A DNA stretch of 46,967 bases from Methylophaga sp. (GTDB lineage Bacteria > Pseudomonadota > Gammaproteobacteria > Nitrosococcales > Methylophagaceae). Position 1 is the stretch's first letter; every line of letters begins with the position of its first letter. Made by a program: the position numbers and the translations under genes. The stretch is taken from NCBI RefSeq assembly GCF_009711715.1, contig NZ_VENF01000008.1, forward strand, positions 1 to 46,967, written 5' to 3'. The notes beneath the pieces were generated by a model. It saw nothing but the letters and a program-made list of their open reading frames with translations, ran no database searches and had not been told where the DNA came from. Shown one piece after another: positions 1 to 8,452 of this stretch.

Positions 1-171
1 CAACCATGAATACAAATTTTGGACTTTTACCTGCCTGTTTAAGTTGTGTACAAATACACTGGTTTTCAATTCATTGTTTAAATAGACGTCGCGTTCTGAA
101 TTTCATTTATACGTCAATAAAAATGGCTTCTGACAACTTCATATGACCCAGATTGCAATTAATTAAGCTCT

Positions 172-212
172 CACAAAATAAAAAGCTGAGCACCATCAGG
201 GATGGTGCTCAG
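172..212 (-). terminator. Rho-independent terminator of the pseudoazurin gene
   Basis: A perfect 12-bp inverted repeat (CTGAGCACCATC / GATGGTGCTCAG, arms 186-197 and 201-212) encloses a 3-nt loop. Read on the minus strand it is followed by CTTTTTATTTTG, a good U-tract. It lies about 40 bp after the stop codon of the pseudoazurin gene and fits as its terminator. Confidence 0.85.
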
Positions 213-252
213 ACAAAACCGAGCTTTTGAGCTTCGTTACTTGCGTGACCGC

Positions 253-705
253 TCAACGATTTTCAGCTGCTTTGATTGCTTTTCTAGCAAGCCTTCCGGC
301 AGCACCTTTGGCATCAGCATTTTTGATTTGTTCAAGGTTGACTGGTTCACCCACAATGATCACACCACCCATACCGGCACCCCAGTGTGGAACACATTTG
401 TATAAGTAAATTCCGTCTTGCGTAAAAGTGCGATCATAATTTTTACCAATTTCCGACTCCCAGTGCTCCGCTCCCTCAGGAATCAGACCTTCAAGTGATT
501 TTGTGTTGTGAGTAGGCATATTCCGCCAGGAAACAGTATCCCCATTGTCGATAGTGACCACCAAAGGCATGAACTTAAGTCCTTGGGCCTTCACAGTGTG
601 TGTTTCTGCCTCAGCAGACTGCGCAGTCACAGGCAACATCAAGGCGAGGAAAAAAGTGAACACGCTATTTTTAACAAAGTGAATCGCTTTTGATGTTTCA
701 AACAT
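253..705 (-). CDS. Pseudoazurin-family blue copper protein
   Basis: This is a small periplasmic type-1 copper electron carrier; family members pass electrons to nitrite reductase, other reductases or c-type cytochromes. Residues 1 to about 30 form a signal peptide ending near AQS-AEA. The cupredoxin fold carries the four expected copper ligands: His66 (in MPTHNTKS), then Cys104, His107 and Met112 in KCVPHWGAGM. The stretch LEGLIPEGAEHWES is typical of pseudoazurin rather than of plastocyanin or amicyanin. The C-terminal tail (about residues 122-150) is Ala/Lys rich. The start is supported by AGAGGAGG a few bases upstream of the ATG. The gene appears monocistronic and has its own terminator. 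The physiological partner cannot be told from this window, because no reductase is adjacent. Confidence 0.9.
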   Translation of the reverse strand: MFETSKAIHFVKNSVFTFFLALMLPVTAQSAEAETHTVKAQGLKFMPLVVTIDNGDTVSWRNMPTHNTKSLEGLIPEGAEHWESEIGKNYDRTFTQDGIYLYKCVPHWGAGMGGVIIVGEPVNLEQIKNADAKGAAGRLARKAIKAAENR

Positions 706-978
706 ATTAAGCCTCCTCTTGGATCTAAGTCATAAGTCATTCCCAAAGTCACCGTAACATGAACTCATAAGGCAAAAAAATAACTAAAGCATCCTAAATG
801 GGTGGAAAATTCAGTTTGATTAAATGCCTCTGAATCAAACCAATCAGATTTTTTAATTTTTATTTAATAACGATCTCTTATGATGATCAGTTAATTTTGC
901 TTATCGCTATCCATCAAAGATTATTCAGCGTTTATTGCAGTTCAAAACGGCGCCAAACAAATCAACTAAACTTAAGAA

Positions 979-1371
979 ATGAAAACATCAATAAAAACCT
1001 TCCCCCACAAACATACTGGTATACGACGACTCATTTTTGCTTTTTATTACTCCATGAAGGGGCTTATGGCTGGCCTTCGATATGAAGCGGCATTTCGGCA
1101 GGAATTTTTGTTATTTGCTGCAGTCATACCCATCGTTTTTTTGCTTGATTTCACTGTCACTGAACGGCTCGCCCTGATTGGTAGCGTGCTGGCAGTTATG
1201 GTGGTGGAACTGGTCAACTCCGCTATCGAATGCACCCTGGACCGCGTCAGCATCGAGATGCATCCCCTGGCAGGACGAGCCAAGGACTACGGCTCTCTGG
1301 CTGTTCTAATTACTTTAATGTTTGCTATCGCTGTATGGGCGTCACTAATCTTGCCAAAACTGATTAATTGA
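979..1371 (+). CDS. dgkA: Diacylglycerol kinase, prokaryotic DgkA type
   Basis: An integral inner-membrane enzyme that phosphorylates diacylglycerol with ATP to phosphatidic acid, recycling lipid left over when head groups are taken from phospholipids. At 130 aa it has the family length and three predicted membrane helices. Diagnostic motifs are present: YEAAFRQE near residue 35, VELVNSAIE near residue 76 (the active-site helix) and AGRAKDYGSLAV near residue 98. The next gene, a phosphoglycerol-transferase-like enzyme, starts 4 bp after the stop. That pairing is biologically sensible: transfer of phosphoglycerol from phosphatidylglycerol yields the diacylglycerol that DgkA consumes. The N-terminus (about 20 residues before the first helix) is somewhat longer than in E. 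coli, and an internal ATG at about residue 26 is an alternative start. Confidence 0.92.
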   Translation: MKTSIKTFPHKHTGIRRLIFAFYYSMKGLMAGLRYEAAFRQEFLLFAAVIPIVFLLDFTVTERLALIGSVLAVMVVELVNSAIECTLDRVSIEMHPLAGRAKDYGSLAVLITLMFAIAVWASLILPKLIN

Positions 1372-1375
1372 AAAT

Positions 1376-3376
1376 ATGAAACGTAATATTCTGTCTCTTC
1401 TCGGGCCTTATGCAATTCTTCTCAAAATTCTACTGACGGGGTTAGTAGTCCTTTCCCTGTCGCGCTGGGCATTGGTTGCCTGGCAGTGGGATCGCGTTAG
1501 CGAAGCTATCAGCCTGTGGGATATGTTTGTTCAGGGCATCAGAGCCGATCTCATCATCATGGGCATGCTCATCGCCCCATTGGCCTTGGTGATGCCTATC
1601 CTGGTCAATAAAATTGGCTGGCCGCTGTGGCAGAAACTGGTCTGGCTCTGGGGTATCGTGATTGTTGTGTTGCTGGTGTTCATGGAATCGGCGACGCCAG
1701 CCTTTATTATGCAATACGATCTGCGGCCCAATCGTCTCTTCGTCGAATACCTCAATTATCCGAAAGAGGTGTTCTCGACATTGTGGGAAGGGTTCAGAAT
1801 ACCGCTGATTCTGGGGGTCTCACTCACCATTTTCGCCGGCTGGCTGGCAAACAAAGTGCTTCGCCGCTGGCAGGCGAATGAACAGCTTAACTGGCCTTTC
1901 TGGAAAGTCTGGCTCGCCTGGCCGCTGCTTGTGCTGCTTCTGGTTGTCATGATCCGATCAACATTCGGCCACCGTCCGGCAAATCCCGCCATGTTTGCGA
2001 TTACTTCTGACGCCATGGTCAACAGTCTGGTGATTAACTCCAGCTGGTCAGTGTATTTTGCCATTTACAACATGCAGCACGAGGCCGAGGCCAGTGAGGT
2101 CTATGGCACGATGACCGATGATGCCATCATGAAAGAGATGGATGAAAACTATCCCTGGCTCAATAGCAATCCCGATGCGCCCTTCCCCACGCTTAACAAG
2201 CGGCCTGCACCGGTTGAACGGGACAAACCGCTTAATCTGGTCATTATTCTTGAAGAAAGCCTGGGGGCAACTTTTGTCGATTCATTGGGCGGTGAATATG
2301 CGGTGACCCCTGAGCTTGAAAAACTGAAAAAGCAGGGTTGGTGGTTTGAGCAACTTTATGCGACCGGCACCCGCTCTGTGAGGGGCATTGAAGCCACCAT
2401 CAGCGGATTCTTACCCACCCCAGCCAGAAGTGTTGTCAAGCTGTCACTATCACAGCAGAACTTTTTCACCATCGCTGATTTGCTGAGTCAAAAAGGCTAC
2501 CAAACTGAGTTTATCTATGGCGGCGAATCGCACTTCGATAATATGGCTAACTTCTTTATCGGTAACGGTTTCCAGTCTGTCATCGATCAGGATGACTATG
2601 AAAACCCGGTTTTTGAAGGAAGCTGGGGCGTGTCAGATGAAGATTTATTCAATAAAGCCCATGAGAGAATTCAGCAGGCCGAGCAATCTGAAGAACCTTA
2701 CTTTGGTTTGGTATTTACTTCCAGCAATCACTCACCTTACGAGTTTCCTGATGGCCGTATCGATCTTCATGTACCGGAAAAACAAACCGATCTGAATGCC
2801 GTCAAGTATGCGGATTATGCACTGGGCCAATTTTTCAAAAAAGCCAGGCAGAGTGACTATTGGGACAATACCCTGTTCCTTGTTATCGCTGACCATGATC
2901 TGAATGTATACGGTGATGCCCTTGTGCCCATCGAACGATTCCAAATTCCGGGGCTTATTATGGGTGCAGATATTCAGCCAAAACGGATTAAAACCGTCGC
3001 CAGTCAAATCGATATGGCACCGACATTATTATCTTTAATGGGAATCAGTGCAGAAACACCGATGATTGGTCGTGACTTGAGTCGTCCTGAAGAACAACAA
3101 TCTCAAGGCAGAGCGCTGATGCAGTTCGCGGATTATTTTGCGCTGCTACAAGGAGAAAAAGTCACTGTGCTCCGTCCGCAAAAAGAGGCGCTTGCTGGGC
3201 ATTACTCTCCCGAAGTTCGACAATTGGAAATCACCGGGCCTGCCGATGACGAGGACGCCCATGAGGCCCTCGCGCATGTGCTGTTACCCTCATGGTTATA
3301 CCGGGAACAACGCTATGATATGCCTTTGGGACACCCGCTGCACAAGAAGCAAACTGAGACTCCTGCACTAGAATAA
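1376..3376 (+). CDS. LTA synthase-family membrane sulfatase-fold transferase (probable phosphoglycerol transferase)
   Basis: A polytopic membrane protein whose C-terminal periplasmic domain belongs to the alkaline-phosphatase/sulfatase superfamily. Residues 1 to about 230 contain around five membrane helices, and residues about 284-600 form the catalytic domain. Visible catalytic and metal residues are Glu293 in ILEES, the likely nucleophile Thr332 in GTRSVRG, the Asp506-His507 pair in IADHDLN and His386 in GESHF. In Gram-negative bacteria such proteins move phosphoglycerol from phosphatidylglycerol onto periplasmic glucans (OpgB) or modify other envelope glycans. No classical Shine-Dalgarno precedes the ATG, so coupling to dgkA is likely. 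Substrate is not certain: phosphoethanolamine transfer is an alternative, but the dgkA neighbour favours a reaction that releases diacylglycerol. Confidence 0.85.
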   Translation: MKRNILSLLGPYAILLKILLTGLVVLSLSRWALVAWQWDRVSEAISLWDMFVQGIRADLIIMGMLIAPLALVMPILVNKIGWPLWQKLVWLWGIVIVVLLVFMESATPAFIMQYDLRPNRLFVEYLNYPKEVFSTLWEGFRIPLILGVSLTIFAGWLANKVLRRWQANEQLNWPFWKVWLAWPLLVLLLVVMIRSTFGHRPANPAMFAITSDAMVNSLVINSSWSVYFAIYNMQHEAEASEVYGTMTDDAIMKEMDENYPWLNSNPDAPFPTLNKRPAPVERDKPLNLVIILEESLGATFVDSLGGEYAVTPELEKLKKQGWWFEQLYATGTRSVRGIEATISGFLPTPARSVVKLSLSQQNFFTIADLLSQKGYQTEFIYGGESHFDNMANFFIGNGFQSVIDQDDYENPVFEGSWGVSDEDLFNKAHERIQQAEQSEEPYFGLVFTSSNHSPYEFPDGRIDLHVPEKQTDLNAVKYADYALGQFFKKARQSDYWDNTLFLVIADHDLNVYGDALVPIERFQIPGLIMGADIQPKRIKTVASQIDMAPTLLSLMGISAETPMIGRDLSRPEEQQSQGRALMQFADYFALLQGEKVTVLRPQKEALAGHYSPEVRQLEITGPADDEDAHEALAHVLLPSWLYREQRYDMPLGHPLHKKQTETPALE

Positions 3377-3547
3377 CGCTATCCTGGAGTCTAGTTTCCA
3401 AGTCTGCGCCCATTCTCCAATGACAGTTGTGGGCCATGGTGACGGATTTTGCTTTGCTGTTTTTGCTGCACTCGCATGCCTGGCTGTTAAACTTGCTGGC
3501 TCTAATCCATTTCAACCCTCCCCCCACTTCTGAACCAAGGTCAGCAG

Positions 3548-5767
3548 ATGTTTCGTAAAACCAAGTTGAAAATTGTTTATTACCTCAACGCGGCCTTGAT
3601 TATCTTGCTGGTTGGCTATCAGATCTACCTGAACCTCTCAGACACAAAATATGCTTCACTGCATCTGTCACAGATTGCTGACATTCAGGCACGTCTCGAA
3701 GGAAAAAATGCATTTCAATTTATTGTCGCTGGCAATATCAATAATTCCACAAGCATTTTCCAGAAACAGTTTATTCCCGAACTGAACCAGTCAGAAGCAG
3801 CGTTTCTGATTTCTGCAGGTAATGCCGTCAGCGACGGTGCCGAAGAGAACTATCGCTCCTTAATCAAAATGCTGGCTGGTTTGCAAATGCCCTGGCTGCT
3901 CACTTATGGGGAGAATGAAGATAGTGATTTTGGCGATTTTCGTTTCTTTGAGCACTTCGGCCCGCCATTTTTTTCCTTCAATGCTGCCGACAGCCATTTC
4001 ATTTTTCTTGATAACACAGGTAATACCCCCTACCAGTGGCAACTTGACTGGCTGGACCAGGAATTAAGCCATTCCCAGGCACGGAATCGGTTTGTCTTTC
4101 TTGGCCTGCCGGTCCACCCACAACTGGAAAACACCTCGGCATTTACCAAGGATAATTATTTCAACAATGTCGAGATAGGCGAGCAATTACACACGCTATT
4201 TGAGAAACATCAGGTTGATGTGGTCTTCTCTGCCAATCTGGCTCTTTATGCCGAACAGACAATTGATGGCGTTCGTTATGTCACGACCGGAGGCGCTGGC
4301 GGTGTCATTGTTGATGACGAAAACAGCTTTCATCATTACACCATGGTTGATGTTTCGGCTGGCGAAATCAATATTGCGCCTGTACGCCCCAGCATCAGCC
4401 AATCCTCTCTCCATAGAACGCTGAGCAGTATATGGTCAGCTATCTACACCTTTTTTTATGTCAGTTTTTCACGGTTTCTCGTCGTGGTCAGTCTATTGAT
4501 ATTAGTCGGCCTTAAACTACGCGAAATTATCTATGAGGAGCGTGACTTTTATACCCACTTCACCATTGATGACACGCAGTACCGAAATAAACCCAAGCAG
4601 ATTGCTTTCTTTACGAATAATTATTTCCCTTTTATTTCAGGCGTCACTATTTCAATTGAACGACTGGCTCGCGGCCTGCGTGACCGTGGAAACCAAGTCC
4701 ATATTTTTGCGCCTGACTATGCCGAGGAGAAAGAGTCCGAATCAAACTGTACCAGGGTAAAAACCCTGTTTGCCTTCGGTAACAAGGGTGAGTTCAGACT
4801 CACTAATCCATTTCAGACATCTATCAGGAAAAATTTTCAACGTTTCGCCGCTGATCTCATCCACGTGCACCACCCATTCTGGCTGGGCTCGGTCGGCTTA
4901 TGGCTGGCAAGAAGACATCATAAGCCGATTATTTACACCTACCACACCCGTTTGGAAATGTATGCCCATTATGTGCCGCTGCCCGGGGCACTATTCCGTA
5001 ATGTTATTTCTCATCTGGTTGTTCGACGATTTTGCAATAAATGTGATGGCGTCGTCGTGCCTACTTACTCCACTGAAGAGTATCTGCGTTTGATTGGTGT
5101 GAAAAGCCGGATTTGTGTGCAGCCTACTGGAGTTGATTTTGAGCGTTTTAATGTCCCTCACAAATTAAAGCCTTTGGCACTCAAACAAAAGCTTGGAATT
5201 GATAATGAACTGGTCCTAATCACTGTCTCCCGTCTTGGCAGAGAGAAGAATATAAAATTTCTGATTGATGCTATAGCCAGTCTGGAATCAGATACCCATA
5301 GCAAGATACGCCTGCTGATTGCCGGTGAGGGTGATGACCGTCAGTATCTGGAAAACCGGATTGCGAACCTGGCTATGCATAACACCATCCAACTGGTTGG
5401 TGCCGTGACACCAGAAGATATTCCCGCCTATTATCAAATGGCAGACATCTTTGTTTTTGCCTCCAAGTCCGAAACCCAGGGTATGGTGGTCCTAGAAGCG
5501 ATGTCTGCCGGCTTGCCCGTGGTTGCTATCCGTTCCAGTGGTATAGATGATGTGATCGTGGACGGACGAACCGGTTTCAAAACATTGGATAATATTGAAA
5601 AATGGACCGCTAAACTCGAGTTGCTGATTAAAGATGAGAATATGCGTGCCACATTCTCTGAGCACGCACTGGAATTTGCTAGGCAGCATGACACAGCAGT
5701 GTTTGCCGAGAACATGGATCATTTTTACAGTGAAGTCATGGTAAGCTATTACCAGCAAGACAAATAA
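3548..5767 (+). CDS. Membrane GT4 glycosyltransferase fused to a degenerate calcineurin-type phosphoesterase domain
   Basis: A 739-aa two-domain protein. TM1 lies at about residues 10-28, a metallophosphoesterase-fold domain at about 55-275, TM2 at about 302-322 and a GT4 glycosyltransferase at about 350-735. This topology puts the phosphoesterase-like domain in the periplasm and the transferase in the cytoplasm. The GT4 part has the N-terminal NNYFPFISGV motif, HVHHPFWLG near residue 440, and the E-x7-E signature in SETQGMVVLEAMSAG. It resembles 1,2-diacylglycerol glucosyltransferases, so a glycolipid product is plausible but inferred. The phosphoesterase part aligns by pattern, yet its metal ligands are replaced: AGNIN, SAGNAVSDG, YGENED and FSANL stand where D-x-H, GD, GNHE and GHxH are expected. 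It is therefore probably a non-catalytic sensor or binding domain. It follows the phosphoglycerol transferase after 171 bp; AAGG before the ATG gives the start. Confidence 0.8.
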   Translation: MFRKTKLKIVYYLNAALIILLVGYQIYLNLSDTKYASLHLSQIADIQARLEGKNAFQFIVAGNINNSTSIFQKQFIPELNQSEAAFLISAGNAVSDGAEENYRSLIKMLAGLQMPWLLTYGENEDSDFGDFRFFEHFGPPFFSFNAADSHFIFLDNTGNTPYQWQLDWLDQELSHSQARNRFVFLGLPVHPQLENTSAFTKDNYFNNVEIGEQLHTLFEKHQVDVVFSANLALYAEQTIDGVRYVTTGGAGGVIVDDENSFHHYTMVDVSAGEINIAPVRPSISQSSLHRTLSSIWSAIYTFFYVSFSRFLVVVSLLILVGLKLREIIYEERDFYTHFTIDDTQYRNKPKQIAFFTNNYFPFISGVTISIERLARGLRDRGNQVHIFAPDYAEEKESESNCTRVKTLFAFGNKGEFRLTNPFQTSIRKNFQRFAADLIHVHHPFWLGSVGLWLARRHHKPIIYTYHTRLEMYAHYVPLPGALFRNVISHLVVRRFCNKCDGVVVPTYSTEEYLRLIGVKSRICVQPTGVDFERFNVPHKLKPLALKQKLGIDNELVLITVSRLGREKNIKFLIDAIASLESDTHSKIRLLIAGEGDDRQYLENRIANLAMHNTIQLVGAVTPEDIPAYYQMADIFVFASKSETQGMVVLEAMSAGLPVVAIRSSGIDDVIVDGRTGFKTLDNIEKWTAKLELLIKDENMRATFSEHALEFARQHDTAVFAENMDHFYSEVMVSYYQQDK

Positions 5768-5785
5768 TGTAATGCTTCTATAAAG

Positions 5786-6460
5786 TTAACGCCCCAGACG
5801 TTTCGTCAGCCAGAGCAGGAAGCCGAAAAATAAAGCAATCAGTAGAATGGCGACAAAAAAAGCAGACCATGAAATATTCTGGTCAGAAACCAGCAACCTG
5901 CCTAACTGACCGCCAAATGCTATGACAACAACCAGCCCAGGCAACAAGCCAATAGAAGATCCCACCATATAGCGCCTGAAATCAAGCTTGAATGCACCTG
6001 CCAGCATATTGGTCATGGTAAAAGGCGCAATAGGAAGCAAGTTAATAATCACCATACTTTTGAAACTATTGTTTTGAATAAAGCTTTCTGCACGACGCAC
6101 AACCGCACCACCGTGTTTTTCTATGCTTTCACGCCCTACACAATGTCCCAAAACATAACTTGCCGCTGAAGACATCAGCGAGCCCAGTAAAGCACAAAAT
6201 ATCGCCCATTCAGTCTGGAACAGCATGCCCGTAGTCACAACTAGTAACGTGAGGGGAAACATCACTGCAAGTAGCACAGTGTAGAGCAAACAGATAATTA
6301 ACAATCCCCACAGGGAATACTCGAACTGTTGTGCGCCTTTTGCCAGCTTCAGAACTGAGGCATTACTAATATAGCCCGCATCAATCAAATACCGCCAAAG
6401 CAATGTCATAACAAGCAGTGCAATAAAAATCAGGAGGCTACGTTTAATAGATTGTGGCAT
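5786..6460 (-). CDS. TVP38/TMEM64 (VTT-domain, DedA-like) membrane protein
   Basis: An integral inner-membrane protein of the VTT/SNARE-associated family, related to DedA proteins that are implicated in lipid flipping and envelope integrity. It has about five to six hydrophobic segments. The conserved core motif is visible as NLLPIAPFTMTNMLAG followed by F..RRYMVGSSIGLLPG near the C-terminal third, with SLMSSAASYVLGHCVGR before it. I chose the ATG at 6460 (224 aa). A GTG at 6523 would add 21 residues (MAASKGFF...), and neither has a clear ribosome-binding site. It is convergent with the glycosyltransferase (18 bp between stops). Its position beside lipid and glycan genes suggests an envelope role, but its substrate is unknown. 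Confidence 0.85.
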   Translation of the reverse strand: MPQSIKRSLLIFIALLVMTLLWRYLIDAGYISNASVLKLAKGAQQFEYSLWGLLIICLLYTVLLAVMFPLTLLVVTTGMLFQTEWAIFCALLGSLMSSAASYVLGHCVGRESIEKHGGAVVRRAESFIQNNSFKSMVIINLLPIAPFTMTNMLAGAFKLDFRRYMVGSSIGLLPGLVVVIAFGGQLGRLLVSDQNISWSAFFVAILLIALFFGFLLWLTKRLGR

Positions 6461-6668
6461 CGATTCTTTAAATTTATAGAGTGAGGATGTTTTTTTACTG
6501 AAAAAGCCTTTTGAGGCAGCCACTTAGTACCAGCATCAAAAGATTAAGGTTCGCTTTGATCTGCGACGCCTATAGTCCAAATCTGGTATTGTACTGTCCG
6601 CGTCAAATGTACTGCCCATACATTTGGCTAACAACTCCCCTTTTCTAAAGATAGGCAAGACGAAATTT

Positions 6669-6868
6669 GTGACTATTTTACATACTATCTTGTTGGGACT
6701 CATCCAGGGCATCACTGAATTTCTACCCATTTCAACTTCCGCTCATTATTATGGCCCTGGCTGCCATTCATTTCTCTCTGAAATGGCTAAATCTTTTCGG
6801 CATGTGGCCTTGTGTCCTATAGGGCATCCGTCTGGGCTACCGTAATTTATTTTTTATTTATTAAATAA
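6669..6868 (+). pseudogene. uppP: Frameshifted 5' fragment of undecaprenyl-diphosphatase (uppP/bacA)
   Basis: From the GTG at 6669 the frame reads VTILHTILLGLIQGITEFL then PISTSAH, the unmistakable first helix and first conserved motif of UppP. After SAH the match fails in this frame. Matching pieces reappear in others: F.HVAL near 6800, and WATVIYF at about 6833-6853, as expected for FDVALHxGTLxAVVIYF. Small insertions or deletions have therefore broken the frame, and only about the first 70 of roughly 265 codons remain before the next gene begins. It should be non-functional. A working copy must lie elsewhere, because undecaprenyl-diphosphate recycling is essential. Confidence is high for the family and good for the pseudogene state. 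Confidence 0.75.
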
Positions 6869-6877
6869 GGAGAAACT

Positions 6878-7852
6878 ATGACGCTTGCTCTGCTCGCCAT
6901 TCTGGGCGGTTTTATGTTGCTGGTTTGGAGTGCAGACCGCTTTGTGGAAGGTGCCGCTGCTACTGCGAACCATGCCGGAATGCCTCCCTTGTTAATTGGC
7001 ATGGTGATTGTCGGTTTTGGTACTTCGGCACCGGAAATGGTGGTATCCGCAATGGCAGCCCTTGATGGTAATCCGGATTTAGCGTTAGGCAATGGTATTG
7101 GTTCAAATATCGTTAATACTGGACTAGTGCTCGGTTTCACCGCACTGCTTACGCCACTGGCTGTGCACTCTAAAATAGTTCGTCGTGAACTGCCCTTGTT
7201 GATAGTGATTGGATTGTTGGCTGGCGCTGTATTCTGGAACGGTAGTTTTAGTCGCCCTGAAGCCATTTTATTGCTGATTGGTTTTTTTGCCCTCATAGGG
7301 TGGTCCATCTTTTCCGCTATTCGAGGCCATGGTGACGCACTCGAGCAGGAAACAGAGCAGGAGTTGGCAGCCTATCAAATGTCACTCGCTAAGGCTATGT
7401 TCTGGCTGGTGATAGGTTTGTTGCTTCTAATCGGCAGCTCTCGTCTGCTGGTGTGGGGTGCCGTCACTACCGCCCAAGCGCTTGGGGTCAGTGATCTAAT
7501 CATTGGTCTGACAATTGTTGCACTTGGGACTTCACTCCCCGAACTTGCCGCTTCGGTGATTGCTGCACGCAAAGGTGAACATGACATAGCGATAGGTAAT
7601 GTAGTCGGTTCCAACATGTTTAATCTACTCGCGGTTGTGGGGATTGCGGGTGTTATCAGCCCCATTCAGCAACTTACATCGGAGATCATGACTCGAGACT
7701 GGCCAGTTATGATGGGATTGACCTTTGTCCTATTCTTTATTGCTTTTGGTTTCCGTCAACAAGGCCGCATTAATCGTGTTGAAGGTGGAATATTGCTGCT
7801 TCTATTTGCAGCCTACAATGCCTGGTTAATTACTAGCGTGCTCACTTCATGA
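6878..7852 (+). CDS. Calcium/sodium antiporter, CaCA family (YrbG type)
   Basis: An inner-membrane cation exchanger with about ten helices, built as an inverted repeat of two five-helix units. Each unit carries the alpha-repeat signature: FGTSAPEMVVSAMAA with GNGIGSNIVN in the first half (about residues 46-90), and ALGTSLPELAASVIAA with GNVVGSNMFN in the second (about residues 210-255). The acidic residues in GTSxPE that coordinate Ca2+ are intact. At 324 aa it is full length. AAGGAG lies just before the ATG at 6878. The gene directly follows the uppP remnant and ends before the mobile-element scar. Expected function is Ca2+ efflux driven by Na+ or H+; the coupling ion cannot be judged from sequence. 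Confidence 0.9.
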   Translation: MTLALLAILGGFMLLVWSADRFVEGAAATANHAGMPPLLIGMVIVGFGTSAPEMVVSAMAALDGNPDLALGNGIGSNIVNTGLVLGFTALLTPLAVHSKIVRRELPLLIVIGLLAGAVFWNGSFSRPEAILLLIGFFALIGWSIFSAIRGHGDALEQETEQELAAYQMSLAKAMFWLVIGLLLLIGSSRLLVWGAVTTAQALGVSDLIIGLTIVALGTSLPELAASVIAARKGEHDIAIGNVVGSNMFNLLAVVGIAGVISPIQQLTSEIMTRDWPVMMGLTFVLFFIAFGFRQQGRINRVEGGILLLLFAAYNAWLITSVLTS

Positions 7853-8452
7853 CCATCATGCTCAGTACACCGACACTTCTTTATGGCTATGGTTTGATTG
7901 AATGACATGTCATTATTGATAACTATCCACTTTATATAAAGTCGACTCATAGACATCGGTTAATACCCATCAAGCAGTATCTATCTGCCTACCCTAATCC
8001 GTCTCCTGATAATGAATTGGAAAGTGTGTTTGGGATATTGAAATCGTATCTCTGATACAGTTGAACGGATTCTTATTATGGCTTCAAGCCAACTTAATTT
8101 AATAAGCCAGAAAGACAATGATGTACTTTACAAGATGCCTATTAAAAGTTGCTGACTTAAAATTCAAAGAGACATACTTGCCCATTAGGTGAGAGCAAAA
8201 GCGTCAGTTATCGAATGGGTAAGTATGTAGGGCTTAGACCTGAAAATGGGAATTTTCAGTTTTAAGCCCTGTAGTCAGCCATACTTTTCTTGGCATCTTG
8301 ATATTTGTTTCAAAGTGAGCCTTGGCTTGCCGCTTTCTGTCAAATATCAGCTCCCTATTCACAGCCAGCCTCAATAATTGTGAGCTGAATAACATGGCTC
8401 AAGCCAGCTTTTCACTATGCTGAAGGCAACTTAATTTCAGTGGTTGCTGACC
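7853..8452. other. AT-rich non-coding stretch between the antiporter and the recombinase
   Basis: No convincing gene is visible in these 600 bases. A 49-codon open stretch without a start codon (7906-8055, plus strand) ends in the protein-like PSPDNELESVFGILKSYL and may be a relic. The section 8172-8286 holds a stack of inverted repeats, listed separately. Base composition is more AT rich than the coding regions to the right. Confidence 0.5.
8172..8286. repeat. Tandem and mutually exclusive inverted repeats (candidate structured RNA or element end)
   Basis: Three pairings can be read by eye. First, 8172-8186 pairs with 8214-8228 (15 bp, one G-T). Second, 8229-8236 pairs with 8263-8270 and continues as 8240-8247 with 8252-8259 around a GGGA loop. 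Third, 8221-8227 (AAGTATG) can instead pair with 8280-8286 (CATACTT), which competes with the first stem. No T-tract follows, so this is not a simple terminator. It precedes the recombinase gene by about 170 bp. Confidence 0.6.

Noticed and set aside
1..185. Possible gene start at the left edge (CAT at 5-7 on the minus strand)
   Set aside because: Only two codons would fall inside the window, and no supporting ribosome-binding site or homology can be judged.
7906..8055. Protein-like open stretch ending in PSPDNELESVFGILKSYL
   Set aside because: No start codon, no family recognised and only 49 codons. It may be a relic of a small gene, but that cannot be shown.
8444..8452. TTG as the start of the recombinase
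   Set aside because: An ATG lies three codons later, and the TTG has no ribosome-binding site to favour it.
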